Source of the DNA: Strix aluco
Taxonomy: Eukaryota > Chordata > Aves > Strigiformes > Strigidae
Assembly (NCBI RefSeq): GCF_031877795.1
Contig: NC_133931.1
Span: 20,219,764 to 20,283,763, forward strand
DNA: 64,000 bases
Reading direction: 5' to 3'
Below the pieces are notes generated by a model. That model was given only the letters and a program-made list of their open reading frames with translations. It was not told the DNA's origin and did not search any database. Below, piece by piece: positions 47,057 through 60,642 of this stretch (the first letter of the stretch is position 1; each line of letters opens with the position of its first letter). Both the position numbers and the translations under genes were made by a program.

Positions 47057-49750
47057 GGTGTTTTTTTTTTGTTTCTCACTAAATGGATTTTTTTGGTGAT
47101 GCTTATGCTGTTCAAAGTTTTCTTTAGTTTCTGTGAGAACTGAGGTAATAAGGATTGATCTAGTTCGTGGCTGTGTAGGGGAGAAATGTTTCAGCCAGAG
47201 CGCACCCTTCTTAGTGACATTGCTCTTGGGAGCAGAATTTTCTTCACATTACTGAAAGATGTAATTTCTTAAAGCTTTATCTCAAGAGACCATGGATGTT
47301 TGTGAGCCAGAGAACACAAAAATCCTCCAGAGACTCTAATGACAGAACTTTCTAAGTATTCCTATAAACTCTACTCGTAGTTCACAGCTTCAGACCAGAT
47401 GCCACGCAGGATACCTGCTATTCTGACAGCATTTCAAAAAAGTCAGCATTTAAAGACACCAGGTTAAGAATATCATTGTTCCTCCATAAATAGATCTTGT
47501 AATACTATTCTACCCAGCTAACTGCTGGAAAGAAAGAAGAAAGTATATAGGTATTCACACTCCTAAAACATCGGAAGTAAAACTTTTTAACTGTAGATTA
47601 CACCGGATTTGAAACAGCCTGTTTTAATTTGTGTGTGTATATGTGCATTCTTTCATAGAAAGGGAAAAATGGGTTTGAAGGTGTTGCAGTAACTTAGCAG
47701 AAGTAAATATTTTTAAGAATTTGTGGAATAGCTCTAAACTTCTAATGAACTTTTCAGTATTTTATGTATGAGCTGAAGTTTGGGCTTGAGAAGACTTAAA
47801 TATGTGAATAATTTCACTTATATAGGCAACCCCATTCACCTTAACAGGATTACTCACTTGTGTAAAATTACATACCTTTCAGGATCTTGTCCATGCCTTG
47901 GTAATGAAAATACCTTGGGATAGATGACCAGTAAAACTAAATAAACAAACAGTCTTTGTATATAGTTATTTGTAATATTCCCATTCTCACACTGGCATTT
48001 TGACCTGGCAAAACTTAGAAAATTGAGTGGTGCAGCTAGTCATGTAAGATGGCACAAGAAAATGCTGTATGTACCCATTTGAGAGATACGTGATTTAACT
48101 CTACCACTTGTTCATACTAAAAGTGAACATCATTAAAAATCTAGTGAAGACTCTACTAGTTGAGCTAAAACTTCATATTAGCACAGTTACTCTTACCTAT
48201 CTGATTTGCAATTTTTGTTTTATACAGACAGTATACAAGACAGAAATATGTTAAAAAGCATATGCAGCCATCCCCATCCCCTAAAACTACTCAAATCTTT
48301 AGAGAGGATTTCCTGATCTCTTGGTAAATGACTTGTGCTCTTTGCATATCTGGCTCTAGCAAGAGAGAAAAGACTCTGTCCAGTAAATGTGTGAGTATAA
48401 AACAAAATATAACCAAAGATTTATTTTTTAGACTACTTTCCTCATTTTTTTAATATCTTGGTCTGCTTTGCGGAATATAAGGCTGGAAATGAGGGAATGT
48501 CTTTTGTAGAGGGAAGCATTTCTTAAGAAATTATTTTACCTTGGGAGGCTGAGGCAAGCACTAAAAAGAGGAAAGTTTTTATCTGTGTTTATGCACACAT
48601 GATTTTACTTGAGCAAATTGCCTGCTGAATCATGCTTATAAGAGTTACTTATTCTGTGTTTGTCCACTAGAGACTGAACTAAGATCACTGTTTCGCTGTG
48701 AACTGAACATGAATAAATATGAGTCTCTGGAGTGTGAATGTCTGAGTTGGGGTTAGTCCTCTCACACTTTGGAGGGAAGTGATTAAACAGGTAGGAAGCT
48801 CAATGAAAGGGGTTTATATTTGAGGACTGTTTTCTTCTGCAGTGATTGTGTAACTGGCTATGAGCAGAACCATCCCCCTCCTCCTTTCCTTCCCAGCCCC
48901 CAACCCTCTACTCCCAGGGGTTTACATAAAACTGGGATTGTGCACATATCTCCATGTGTCAGTTTTCCCTGGAATGAAAGGACCCGTTTCTCTGTGTGAT
49001 GGAGTATGGCTCATTCTAAACAAATGAGGCTGATGCAGCTCCATTATAGCATCTCTGAATACTGAATTTGCTTTGTTGCTGTTACCATTACAAAGCGTCT
49101 CAGCCATAACTCATTTCCTTTCAGAACAAGCATAATGCTTAAGTTTAATGAATATATTATGTAGATATCTTGCATCTCATTTTTATGCTCTGCATTTATG
49201 TTACCCCATAGATTTTTAATATCAGATATAACTGCTGCTACACTAAACAGCATTTTACAGTGCACCTGCTGTGAACAAAGTAAAGAATAATTAATGGTTA
49301 TAGGTCTATGACTGGAAATTAATAGATATAATAAGAAATAGTGTTTAAGAATTTGAGATATATTCTGACTTGCATAAAGGTAATTTGTTTATTACTTCAG
49401 GTAATATATATTGCTTTCATTAAAATTGTACATAGGCAGTGTTTAGCAGGGTGAATTATTTTCTCAGCACAAATGCTAGCCTGCAATATTGAAAGAGTAT
49501 TTATTAAGAAAATTTGTAAGAATCATGGTTTGCTTATTTCTGTAGTATTGTAATTTAAAAATATTTTTTCTTGATATCTAAACTAGCAGATTTCTAAAAG
49601 CCAAAGAGATGTTCTTTTTTTAAAAAGGCAATTTTTTAATGCTTAAAACCATAAGTGCTTCTTTGATGACCTACAAGTTTAACTGTAGATTAAATGTGCT
49701 TACTTGGGGAGCCAGTTACAGGCAATTAAGTCCCAGCCTTGTCCATTAGC

Positions 49751-49760
49751 ATTTGCATAT
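49751..49760. promoter_or_regulatory. Octamer (POU)-like motif in intron 1
   Basis: ATTTGCATAT, matching the POU/octamer core ATTTGCAT, within a segment (about 49720-49795) that also has CAATTAAG (homeodomain-like) and ATTGGTTGG (inverted CCAAT). The clustering is suggestive of an intronic enhancer, but such short motifs are common by chance in AT-rich DNA. Confidence 0.25.
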
Positions 49761-52325
49761 CTATAGTCAGCTTTACTGGGATTGGTTGGCAAACCAGGGA
49801 CATGGCAAAATGCTCCGCAGAGAAACTACTTGGAAGAAGATGACTTGGTAAACATTTTTAGAGATTTTCCTAGAACTGTTTATTTTAATACCGGATAACT
49901 TTCCCCATTGTTTAAGCTTGGGTTTCATTTCTGCAATATGTTTATACTAATAGTTCAAAACAAACAGTTCATCACATTTTCTTTCTTGCAGTAACTAACT
50001 GGCACACATGATAATGTTTGGTATTTAATAGCAGTGTCTAAGTATTGGCAAAGAGGAGTTACATGAAATGTTATCATCACGTTTTGCTTGGGAACTTTCT
50101 GTTAGTCAGCTTGCTGAACTTACAGCATTGATGGACTCAGTATACATTCAGGATAGCTATATAGATGAGTGTTTTATATACTTATCCTTCAGTTCAAACA
50201 GTAGTAATAATTGTTATTACAGTAATAAGTGAGTTTTACATAATCCATTCTTTCTTGGTTTTTGATCATTACCTCAGCAGAATACCATAAAAGTTTCAAA
50301 TGAATGCTTAATGATAGTATAGTATAAGAAGCTAACACAGATGTACAAGTTTGAGTTGAAAGTGAACCACAATTATTCTGGTCGGACAGTATCCAATCTG
50401 AACTTTTTTTTCCTTTCTCTGCAAATATTGATGGCACCACTACACTTAAACCAAATAAAGAAGCTTCAACTCACTTCCTTTTCCCTTCAAAGTGCCTGTG
50501 CTGTCACCAGCTATAACAGAAGTATAAAATGATGAGCTGGATTCAGTCATTAAAGAAAGAAATTATGAGCAATTTTTCTGGGGTATCTGTAGCCATTTGA
50601 TAGTCCACTTTAAAGTTTATTCTTACCATGGTTTTGATAAATTATTTGTCTATGGCATTCTCTGTGCTCTCTGACTTCCTTATTTTGCAGAAGTAACATT
50701 GCTAGTGCTCACCTGGGTTTTAAACATGCAAGGAGTCTAGGTTTTGAGGGGAACCAGTCATTGTATAGAACAAACTGGCTTTTGGAAAGGCTGATGTCTG
50801 TCACTATCTGCTGTGGCTTCACTGAAAGTCTGCCCCTCTCTGCTGTCTTTACCAGCAGGAACTAACACTGCAATGAAATAGGAATAATATGCTTATGTGT
50901 GTGGAGTGGCTGGATTTTGCCTTGAATTTTATATGGTTTACCGAAGATGGGAAAATTCTTTACATGTCACTGTTGCTGTGAAGCTGTGTGAAAGTGTGAC
51001 AGAGCCTGCCTGCCCTCAAGAGGGCACAGCTAAAGAGCTGTCATAATATCATATGAGACAAATTTATATTAATATAAAGATGGAGGTGGCCATAGTATAT
51101 GTAAAATTTTGTCACTTTAGGAAACCAATTTTCCCTAGTTGACTATTACAGGAAGTAGTATCCCTTTTATTTATGGTTATGTCTCACTGAGCATATTTGT
51201 AATGTAACATGTGACCTTAAAGTCCACATAATATTTGGATGTTCAGCGTAACCAGGAGATCCATAATGAACTCCCGTTAGTTTTCACAAATAAAAGCAGG
51301 TCATTGGATTTGGAATCTGCATTCGGCTTGTATAAGCATTACTAAGAGGGCTGTGTAAGGAATGGCTTTTCAGAAATAATTTTTCAAAGTGGGCCAAGGC
51401 TAAAGGCAAACAGTGAGAAAGCCTCATCCAAAACTGGCCACTAGCCTTCTATTTGGCATCCAGCTTGAACTTGCATTTCTTGTCTAGACCCAGAGGTTAT
51501 TTACTATTCTAGGTGCTCCTTTTGGCTTTGGAGTCAATGAATTCTCATATCCAAAGCAGAGCCTCATCCTAGTGACATATGAACTGCAGTTCCCACAAAC
51601 AAGCTGTGACACAAATGGTGGGATTCAAATTATTGGGATTACTTATATATGCACTACTCAATGGGTAAGTATATATAAAAGCCAAATTTAAGGAGCAAAA
51701 ATAACTTCATGGAAACAAACTTGTTCTAAGAAAATTCACATTTGAATGTAAAACCAAAATTATTTATTTACCTCTAAAAAAAAATCTCTTGGCCAGTAAT
51801 ATGCCTGCATTTCAAAACTTTATTAATCGAATTATGGCAGTCAGTGGGATATTCTGAGGTACCCACAAGAAAGGAACAAGACTTCAAATGTGGAAATGCC
51901 TGAAAGCCTTACATTATTGGGGGATAACCTATTTGGCAATGGTTTTTTCTAAGAATCGGAGAAGTAGGCTGAAGGGCACTCTTACATGTTGCCACATTTG
52001 GTAGCAAATTACTTAAAAAAATTTCCCATGCTTGAACAGAAGGCTTTATCATAATATTCAGTAGAACCTGAATTTGTTTATTTTCAGTGATGACAGCTGT
52101 AATTAGGAACTTTCTGGTAACAATAAAATATTACATTTATTAGTCATCAGAACTGTCCAACCAAGATGCCCAGCGGGAGATATTATTTGGAGTACTGAGA
52201 GTTTTTCTAAATGAAACTGATATAAAGTAAATGGTGTGTCATTTTGAGGGTGCTGAGAACTCATCGTTCCCATTCCCTTCTGTGGTTTGGAAACAATCTC
52301 TACTTCAGAGTGCTGGGTGCCTTGG

Positions 52326-52347
52326 AAAAAAAAAAAAAAAAAAAAAA
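52326..52347. repeat. Poly-A tract (22)
   Basis: Twenty-two A residues inside ANGPT1 intron 1. Nothing upstream looks like a processed gene copy, so I take it as a simple repeat rather than a retrocopy tail. Confidence 0.85.
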
Positions 52348-54981
52348 GACAGCCCATGTGGGAAAAGTATAGAGCTGGGTATTTTAGGCCTGTATCATCC
52401 CACCCAAATTTCTGGCCAAAATCCAGAGATACCCAAGATAGGTTTTTCTTTGCTGTGGGGAATCTCTCAGTGTTGTGTCAAGAGACAGTAGCAAGCCCAG
52501 AGGAAGAGCCAGCCATTTGAACTGTCCTGTGGAAGTCCCTGCTTCTCTTCATTTACTCCAGGGAAATCCTGAGCAGCTCACTGATTTAAATACCTCAGTT
52601 AAGTGTGATGGATTTAAGCTTTACTTCTGTCCATGGCTGTAGCATAGACTTCCCTTGTGACTGCAAGAAAATCGTAAACTTTAAGTATTCCTGTTTCCCT
52701 TTCCTAACAGAGATATAGTACTACTACTCAATTTCACAAGGCTGTTGGGAGGCTTAATATGTTATTTTTTTGTGTTGCTTTTGGAATCTTTCTGGTGGAA
52801 GGTATTTTGTGCTATTAAAAGTTTATGTACGTTAATAGTACTTTCAATGTTTACAGAAAACAATGTGAGATTTAAAAAATCTTTCAGAAGGAAATTAGTT
52901 TTAAAATTAGTAACTAAAATAATTTATAAAAAATAAGCAGATAGATACAATGAATATGAATCTATAATGCTAAGTATATTTTGCAGGTTGCAGTTGAGTA
53001 ATTGGATTATATATGCCCTGCTAACAGAATGGTCCTCATTCTTGCAGTGTTCTTAAAACCTGTCAAGTAGCTTCTGCTCCAACCTGTATTCGTCTAAGAT
53101 GAATAGGACTGTAATTTAGTCTTGTACATATTCTCAGGAAGACCAGTGAGGAATGGCTAGTTTTTCAGAGCTATTGTTACCGGCACTTTTGAATAAACTT
53201 GTCATTATCAAAACTGGGCTCACTTGGGTGATTTATTGCAAGCACATCCTGAAAGGTGAAGAAACTTAACAACCTGCTTGTATTCATCTCAATTTACAGT
53301 TCAGCTTAGTTCAGTCCTCTTTGTATTTGCAATAAGTTGCAAACAAGGAACAACTAGTAAATGTGGACCTTCTAGAACCAATATCATGGTTTTAGCTATG
53401 CTGCAAACCTCATCTTCAGCACCAGCAGCTCAAGTGTCTTGAATAAACAGCCCTCGTATAAAAGTCTTCCTAGTAGCATAAGGATTTCCTCTCATTAAAA
53501 GGTTGAAGTTTGATCAGGAAAAGGAAATTGAAATAGTTTCATATTTCATAGGAAGGGTTCTTTTCCTTATGAAACAAGCTGTACTTTAACACAAGGTTGT
53601 TCTTGTGTAACCACATGTGCGTATTTCAGACAGTATTATGAAACAGCAGGGCAGTGAATATTCACTTGGTAGAGTAACTTAGAAATGCCATATATTGTTG
53701 CACATTATTTGCACTACATTCTCATTAATACTCCTGCACAAAGATCAAGCTTAGCTTTTTAATATCTTAGGATTCAGGTTAACCTAAGGAAGTGTAAGTC
53801 ACTCCTGAACTGGGATAAGAAATCAAACTAGTGCAACTTCCTTGTCTAAACAAGACCTAACTGTGGGGCTATGCTCAGCATTGAACAAGTATACGGGTAC
53901 AGACAGTCCAAGCAAGACTTGGGGTCACCTGGAAAGATGCTCAGTTGCACCATTCTACATTTCTAAAAAAAGTTTGTTTTCAGAATTAAAACAAAGAAAC
54001 CAACCAAACAAAAAATAATGGATTAAGATAATTTTATAGTCCTCAGAGGAAGTGATATAGAAAATCAGTATTCTAGGCCATGGAGTTACATGATTGAAAG
54101 AAATTTCTTAATCTCCCTTAAGCTTGAGAAGCAGAAATTAACACCAGAAAAGATATCCATTAAGAAAAGGATAATAGTTAGAGAACTGTGCTAGTTTTAT
54201 GGTGGAATAGGTGTGTCTTTAGCAAAGGTACTTTAAACGTCTGTTATATGGTAGTACATGGTCAGTCATATGATCTGTGTTATTATTCCTGCCTTAAAAG
54301 AGAGTGAAATAGGCTGAAAATGCAGATACGATCTTGCAGTTGGAAAATCTGTGTTGACAATCCATGAGTAAAAAGTGGCTGATCAAAAATTCTGTAAGAA
54401 GTCTGCAGAATTCCTTTCCCTTGCACACATCATCCCAGAGTGTGGATGTGTGCACACATACACACATATATGCATTTAGATTTTTGAAGTGTTTGGTGTT
54501 AAGGTACATGGAAATCTCTTTCTAAGTGTTGTGTCTTAAATCCATTCTTACATTTTACACCTACTTACCTGCTGTCAATCTGTTGTTCTCCTGGAAATGA
54601 GCTGTTGGCTCAAAAAAACTAGAAGTGTTGGTAGCAAGATGAAACCATGTGTATTGTACATGCATTAATTCTGTGTGAATGAGTCGTTGTACTGTGTTGC
54701 TGATAAATTATAAGTATGCTTTTGCTTTTGTCGTTTCTAGAATGTATTTGAAGTAAGAATTGTCATATATTCTGGAAAAAAATATAGACTTTTGTAGGCC
54801 CCATCCCAGACATGTTTCGGTCCTTACATGTGCATATGTTGCAAGACAAACCTGATGATTGTGCATGGCATCTGCTTCTCTAATAGTATTTGGCATAAGA
54901 CATAACTATATAGTTATAATTTTCATCAGGTCTTCTGGGAATTTTTATTTATTGGAGTGAATTCTTGCCATTTGTCATGTT

Positions 54982-55275
54982 TTGACTAGTTGTCTTGTTG
55001 CATGTAATGTACCAGGCGTTCCTTCTGCAATAGGAATGTATGGGAAAACCAAAATCCACTTGTTCCAGTTAGTAGAATTCCCTTCTGACTCTGTGATGCC
55101 CGAGGATTTGGATCCTGGCATCCTTCCTCCTCCCTCTGTACCAAGCAGGCAAATAGGCTTGAGAGATTACCCTAGAGATAGGATAAGCTCTGAGCATCCC
55201 TGCCAGGAAATTAAGGCAAGGCTAGAGAACTGTGGGAGAAAACTGGGAGTATCAGCAGACGACCTTAGAAGGTAA
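54982..55275 (+). other. Unrecognised 97-codon ORF in intron 1
   Basis: An open frame from ATG 54982 to TAA 55273-55275. Its composition looks more protein-like than the neighbouring ORFs: a Pro-rich middle (DLDPGILPPPSVPS) and a charged second half with RDYPRDRISSEHP and EIKARLENCGRKLG. A possible acceptor (CCAG at about 55012-55015) lies near its start, and its last codons read AGAAG|GTAATT, a plausible splice donor at 55272. I recognise no family. It could be a fragment of a retroelement protein, a decayed retrocopy, an unannotated alternative exon, or chance. Confidence 0.25.
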
Positions 55276-58200
55276 TTTGTCTCTTTCTGACAGCATGGCT
55301 TCTTCTGCACTAGAGCATGGATGATCAAATTGATGCCAATCAATTTTGAATCTAAAAACTATTTCTGCTGCAGGCTGATATGACATTTATAGACTGATCC
55401 TGACTTCTTTCACATCCAAACTTCCTTTAAAGGCTTTCTGTGTGAAAGAGGATTTTCTTGAAAGATATTATCTCTGTTACAAAACTGCTGTCTTAGGGAT
55501 AACATTGTTTAGCATGCCAGGCTTTTAGTTTCCTTGTCCGTGATCCACACCAGCCTAAACCTGCAGAGGGAACTTGCAAGGTTTCAAAGAGAAAAACACT
55601 GGTGTCATTTGAGTGCTCCTGCCCACTATTTTAAATGTTACAACAAACTTTCAGTCATTATCAAAGGTTCTCCAGCCTTCAAAGTGGCGTTCTTACTTCC
55701 TGACTGTAGGTGAAAAAAATGTGATTCTAGATATGTAAATATACTATTTTGAGATGTATTTTAATATTTGATCTTTAACACACTCCAAATCCACAGAACA
55801 TATTTTAAATACCCAGAAAAATCAAAGAAGTTGTCCTAGTACAATCTCTGGAGATGCTTTTATATTTGTCTTCAGGGTTGTGGTAGACTTGCCTGCCCTT
55901 TGGATCATGTTATTTATGAATGTTTTAAATTTGTCAGCCTATGCTTATAAAAGTTTATTTTTCTCTCTAAATCTCTTGCCTGCAAATACAATCTTGCACA
56001 GTGGAGATTTAGGAAAAAATAATGTAGTTGTTGTTCAATGATAATTTTGTAGGTTTTTTTCCTAAACATAGTATTGAATGAATTTTCAATTTGGATTAAA
56101 CCATCTATGACTCTATTTAAGTGTGCTGATCACTTTCATACGTTCAGCTTTGAATAGCTTCAGCAGTAATTATCTTCTGGGAGTTGTAGTTCTCATGCAG
56201 AAGTCTTTTGCAGGAAAGAGACCTGTATGAAATGAATCTGTTTCAAAACTCTCCCATCAGCTCAGTGTGTGGGTAACAGCGAGGGTGAATAATAGGGTCA
56301 TTTACATGCCTTTCTCTTCTCTCTTCAGAGTCACGCATTTGTGTCTCAAGAAGGCAAAGATCTTCAGATAATTATCTCACTATCACTATCAGAGCATTAG
56401 TTCTCCTAAACCCCTAGTATTTTCTATGAAAAACCTGTGTAGAAATGACTTTATATTTCTGAAATCTCACAGAAACACTATATATAACCTGGTTCTCTTA
56501 GGTCTCCTCCAACACCAAAGGACTCTATGAAGACTGCCACAGCCTTTGAAAATTGGGCATTGATATGTAGATAGTAGCTGAAATGAGGATTTAGGATCAC
56601 TGCCATTATCATTTAGGTATTAAGTATATTTACTTGTGTCATAGTTAAATATTTACCCTCTACAGTCTTAATACATCAGGAAATTCCTGTGGCCTTCTAG
56701 GCCACATCAGCAAGTCAACACAGTAACGGGCAGTCCCCAAACCATGATGTCTTTGGTGCTGTGCCTGGAATTTTGAGGATCTGCTTAGAGGGAAAATTGC
56801 TCAAAGAGATGACCTAATCTCTTCCTGAATGAACTATTCCCCTTTGTTCTTTGGCTAAAACTTCATACTTCACTCTGTGTGTGACTTACCATAGTAGAGA
56901 TAAATGGTCAAGGGCCACCTATCTTTCCTGCGTCACTTCTATCCTGTTAATGGGAAAGGCCACCAATGCTCTGCTAGAAAGTTTTTCTGTGTTACTATTT
57001 CTGTGCAGAGGAGATATGGACTGCAAAATTCTTTATCACTTTAGCCTGTTAACTACAGAGGTGATGATTAAGTTTGTTTCTCTTCACATTTTTCTTAAAT
57101 GATCCAGTTTGATCTCTTGGCTTTTTCAAAATTCTGGCTGATGCAATAAATATACTTTTATATATTCCTCTGACATAGTTTACCTCCTTGACATCGTACA
57201 ACTCGTTATGGCCTCTGCCTTCATTTCAGTTGTTAAAGAATTATTTGTACCTGTTACAATACCAAAGTTTTATGCAGAAAAGCATAAGCAGGACTGTAAT
57301 TATCCAGAGAAGCATAAACTGTATTTGCAGAGGCACACAAGATGCACAAGGCACACAGGGCAAGAGGAGTTTGCCAAATAGTAGAAGGGTTGTCAGTAAA
57401 GATGAAGGATGATTACATCAGAATGAATTCAATAATCATTGGTAAAAGAGAAATTTTTATAGTTTAATCTGCTTGATGAGCCATTGTGCCAGTCACTGTA
57501 CAAAGATACAATACATGGCTCTGTCTGCAACTGACAAATATCCTGTTGAATGAATGATTTCAAATCCTCATTAGCTGAGTTTTGCTGAGAAAGCTGGCTT
57601 TGTTTCACACCCCACTGACTTCCCTGAAACCAGGATATTGGTTGAGTTTCTACATCTCACCTCATTGGCAAAATGCTTGCATGTCATTGCATGCTTACAT
57701 ACACTGCTCTGAAGACACAATGTAATGCTTGGGTAAACTATATGTGAAATATCTGTGATGAGTTTGTGGGTTGGGTAAACTGTAAACGCAGTAAGAATTT
57801 ATGTAGCTTTTTCAAGTGCTTTTTAATGATTTTTGAATTCCATAAAATAGTTATGGGGCAGGTAACTCCCAAAGGAACTGAAGATGAGTTTGTAACTGCA
57901 GACTATTGCCTCTTGAAAAGGGTCATATCAGAGAAAGTGTAAAGGGACCTGGAAAAAGATTGGAAGGGCTAAATATAAGGTGGGAGGTGGGGGTGGTGCT
58001 TCAGAGCAAGAAGTCTATTTGAGGTTGATAGAGGATTTTCATTAAAAGTCTGACAGGAAGGGTGAAGGTTGCTGTTGTAATCCTTAAATTTGTGTGCTGC
58101 CCAAGGTATCAACATCTCACTAAAGCACACACAATAAGATAACTTGTCCTGCAGTGACAGAAAAGTCGAAAAATTACTCTACACTGTGTTCAGTAAAAAG

Positions 58201-59789
58201 CCCTGAAACTATTTACTGGCTGTGTGGCCCTATTAAGATCATAATACTACATATTTCAGTAATATTACAGCCTGCTGAAGAAAAGCTCATCATAGTTGAG
58301 GAAGATTTTATTTAAAATAAGACTTTTCATTTTTTTAAAAAAAGAACAATTATTTTTCAAAATTTAAGAAGAATACAGGAGTGAGGCAAAGAAGATGCTT
58401 ATGATAATGTTTTAATGAGGAAATCATGAATTCACTGAATTTTGCTGGTTGTTAAAATATCTGAAATGCAAATGACATCCAGCTGAAATGTTGAGCAGAA
58501 CCAGAATGCTGTGTGTAGCAGCGCAGGTGGTCACCAACGCATCACTCTCTTGCCAGGAATGCTCTCACAACTGTCAAAGACAACCTCAAAAGTAGAGTTT
58601 GTGTTTGCACCATGGAGAGACTGTGATGAGCTAGGGTTCAGAAATACAGGCATATAGGCATGTGCCCAAACTTGACAACTTTAGATTTTGCAAGATCTAA
58701 AGACTCGTTCCCGAAAGTGCCAAGGGTCTTGTTTTTCAGTTGATGGTACTCAGAACTTTCCACAAAACATCTAGCACATTACAAGATTTACCCCTATAAA
58801 ATAAATTGTTTTCATTTCACCATTGGAAAGTGTTATCACAAGCACATAGCTACTTTTCAGTAATCTTCAACAGGAGGTAGAACCAAGTGGAATCGCTCTG
58901 TTACACTAAACAAGTACACATCTATTTTATACTTTCAGATAAGTGGATGGGAATGGGAAGTCCAGAGCTTCCTATTGAAGCCTTCCTATAGGGAACAATG
59001 TCACAACAATTTAAAGCATCAAAAATGGGGAATTATAATTTCTTGCACAGTTCATCTAGAGGATTAAATGACCTTAAATACTTCTTTTTGCCAGTGCATG
59101 ATAACCATTATGGCACATGCTGTACTGACCACCAATAAGTCTTAAAAACATAAAAATATTTCATTATTGTTATGTATAGAGTGAGTGAATAAATTATGTA
59201 TTTAAGTGTTTATGCAACATATTTATATATTGACTTTTAAAGTGCAATGGATGTACCAACATTAAAAAGAGTTATAAAATTAAACACAGACAGAAATAAA
59301 AGAATTTGTCTGGAATTCAGGTTCTTAAAGCTAGGATTACTCTTTGTATTTCTTTAACACTAAAACAGTAAGTCAAAAAAAGCAGCAGTTGTTACCTTCT
59401 ACCTTAATGCCTTCCAGTGCTCGCCACAAAAAACCTGCAGTATGAACCCTAGAAATAAAAAAAAAAGTTTCCTTCATCCAGGATTTAACACTCCTACACA
59501 TCTTGGAAACATCTAGTAATTTGGTCATTGACCCCATAGGGTATTTCCTAGAAGCAGAATTGAGCAAGAGTGAAAATGATTTTGTTGCAGTGTTATGGGC
59601 ATGAAGATATGACATGAATTCTTGATTTGTAAAATACAAACCAAGTGGGGCATCCTTTTCCTTTTTGTGCATTTTTAAAAACGACTTCAACGTTTTCATT
59701 CATTACTTTGCTGCCGAAATCATGCTGAAATCATCTCCTGAAAGTATGATCAAAACTTTTTGGACTTTTGTCACTAGAATTAGCCTGTC

Positions 59790-59816
59790 TTTTTTTTTTT
59801 TTTTTTTTTTTTTTTT
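59790..59816. repeat. Poly-T tract (27)
   Basis: Twenty-seven T residues in intron 1 of ANGPT1. The ORF across it (Phe run) is an artefact. No adjoining - strand retrocopy is recognisable. Confidence 0.85.
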
Positions 59817-60642
59817 CCACTGGGCTATAACTCACCATGATGGAACACTGGAAATGTGTTTTAGGGTAAATTTCCCATTTTCATTCTTCTTAAGTTTCAG
59901 GATGACACTTCAGTGTTAGTTATGTCAGCGTGGTTTTGAACGCTGTCATATTTTCACTTCCATAATAAAATCCTTCTGAAAGGCTATAAGCAAGCTGCAG
60001 CAAGATTATTTTTAGAATGCTACTCATAAAGCAAAACAAGCTTTATATTATGAGACAGCTTCACATCCTAAGTCAGAGTTGCTCAGTGTTTTTTGTATCA
60101 GAGTGGATATTAATTTTGGGTTTGCTTCTATCACGCTTAGTCTGGTATTGCTATCATGTTTTCCAGGTGTTGTTAGCATGAGCCCTTACCAAAAAGTAGG
60201 GCTAGAAAAAACAGGATTTTCCTATGGGAACATGAACCCAAAGGAGGTTTTCAACACATTCCACAAACTCAAACAGTTATCATTAAATACTCTCAAGAGG
60301 ATTAGAAACCAAAAAAAAAAAAGTCTCTGGACTCTCATCCAGAGTGTGATGTTAATGAATTCCTGTGGAGCTTGGCCCGGTGCTGCTCACAGTGAATCAG
60401 TGGTAAAATTCTGAGCTCAGTTCCTGTCCAGGAAAGGGCACTTCCCAACCTCAGGCCCACCCAGCTGAAGCTGACCCCTTGCCCCCTCCTTCCCCTGACA
60501 CTTTCAGGAGTGACAGAACTTTCAGGTCTACTTTTTGGCCCTGGCTCTCTGGAGTCACCTACTTCAAAACTCCTCTGCTCTAATGTAGGGAGATTTCTTA
60601 ACGGTAAGGGACAGACCTCAGATCTGTCCTGACAAATCTATT

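Noticed and set aside
47051..47143. Extension of ANGPT1 exon 1 to a 129-codon ORF
   Set aside because: The extra 30 codons lie after a perfect GTAAGT donor and have no similarity to angiopoietin-1; they are intron read-through.
48547..48566. Alu-like string TTGGGAGGCTGAGGCAAGC
   Set aside because: Alu elements are confined to primates; the match stops after about 18 bases on both sides and is chance.
52250..52347. Poly-A tract as the tail of a processed pseudogene
   Set aside because: The sequence before it matches no gene I know, and CR1, the main avian LINE, rarely mobilises poly-A mRNAs.
56498..56530. Possible CR1 tail (GGTCTCCTCCAACACC then ACTCTATGA)
   Set aside because: Only a short loose match, with no CR1 sequence upstream; too weak to annotate.
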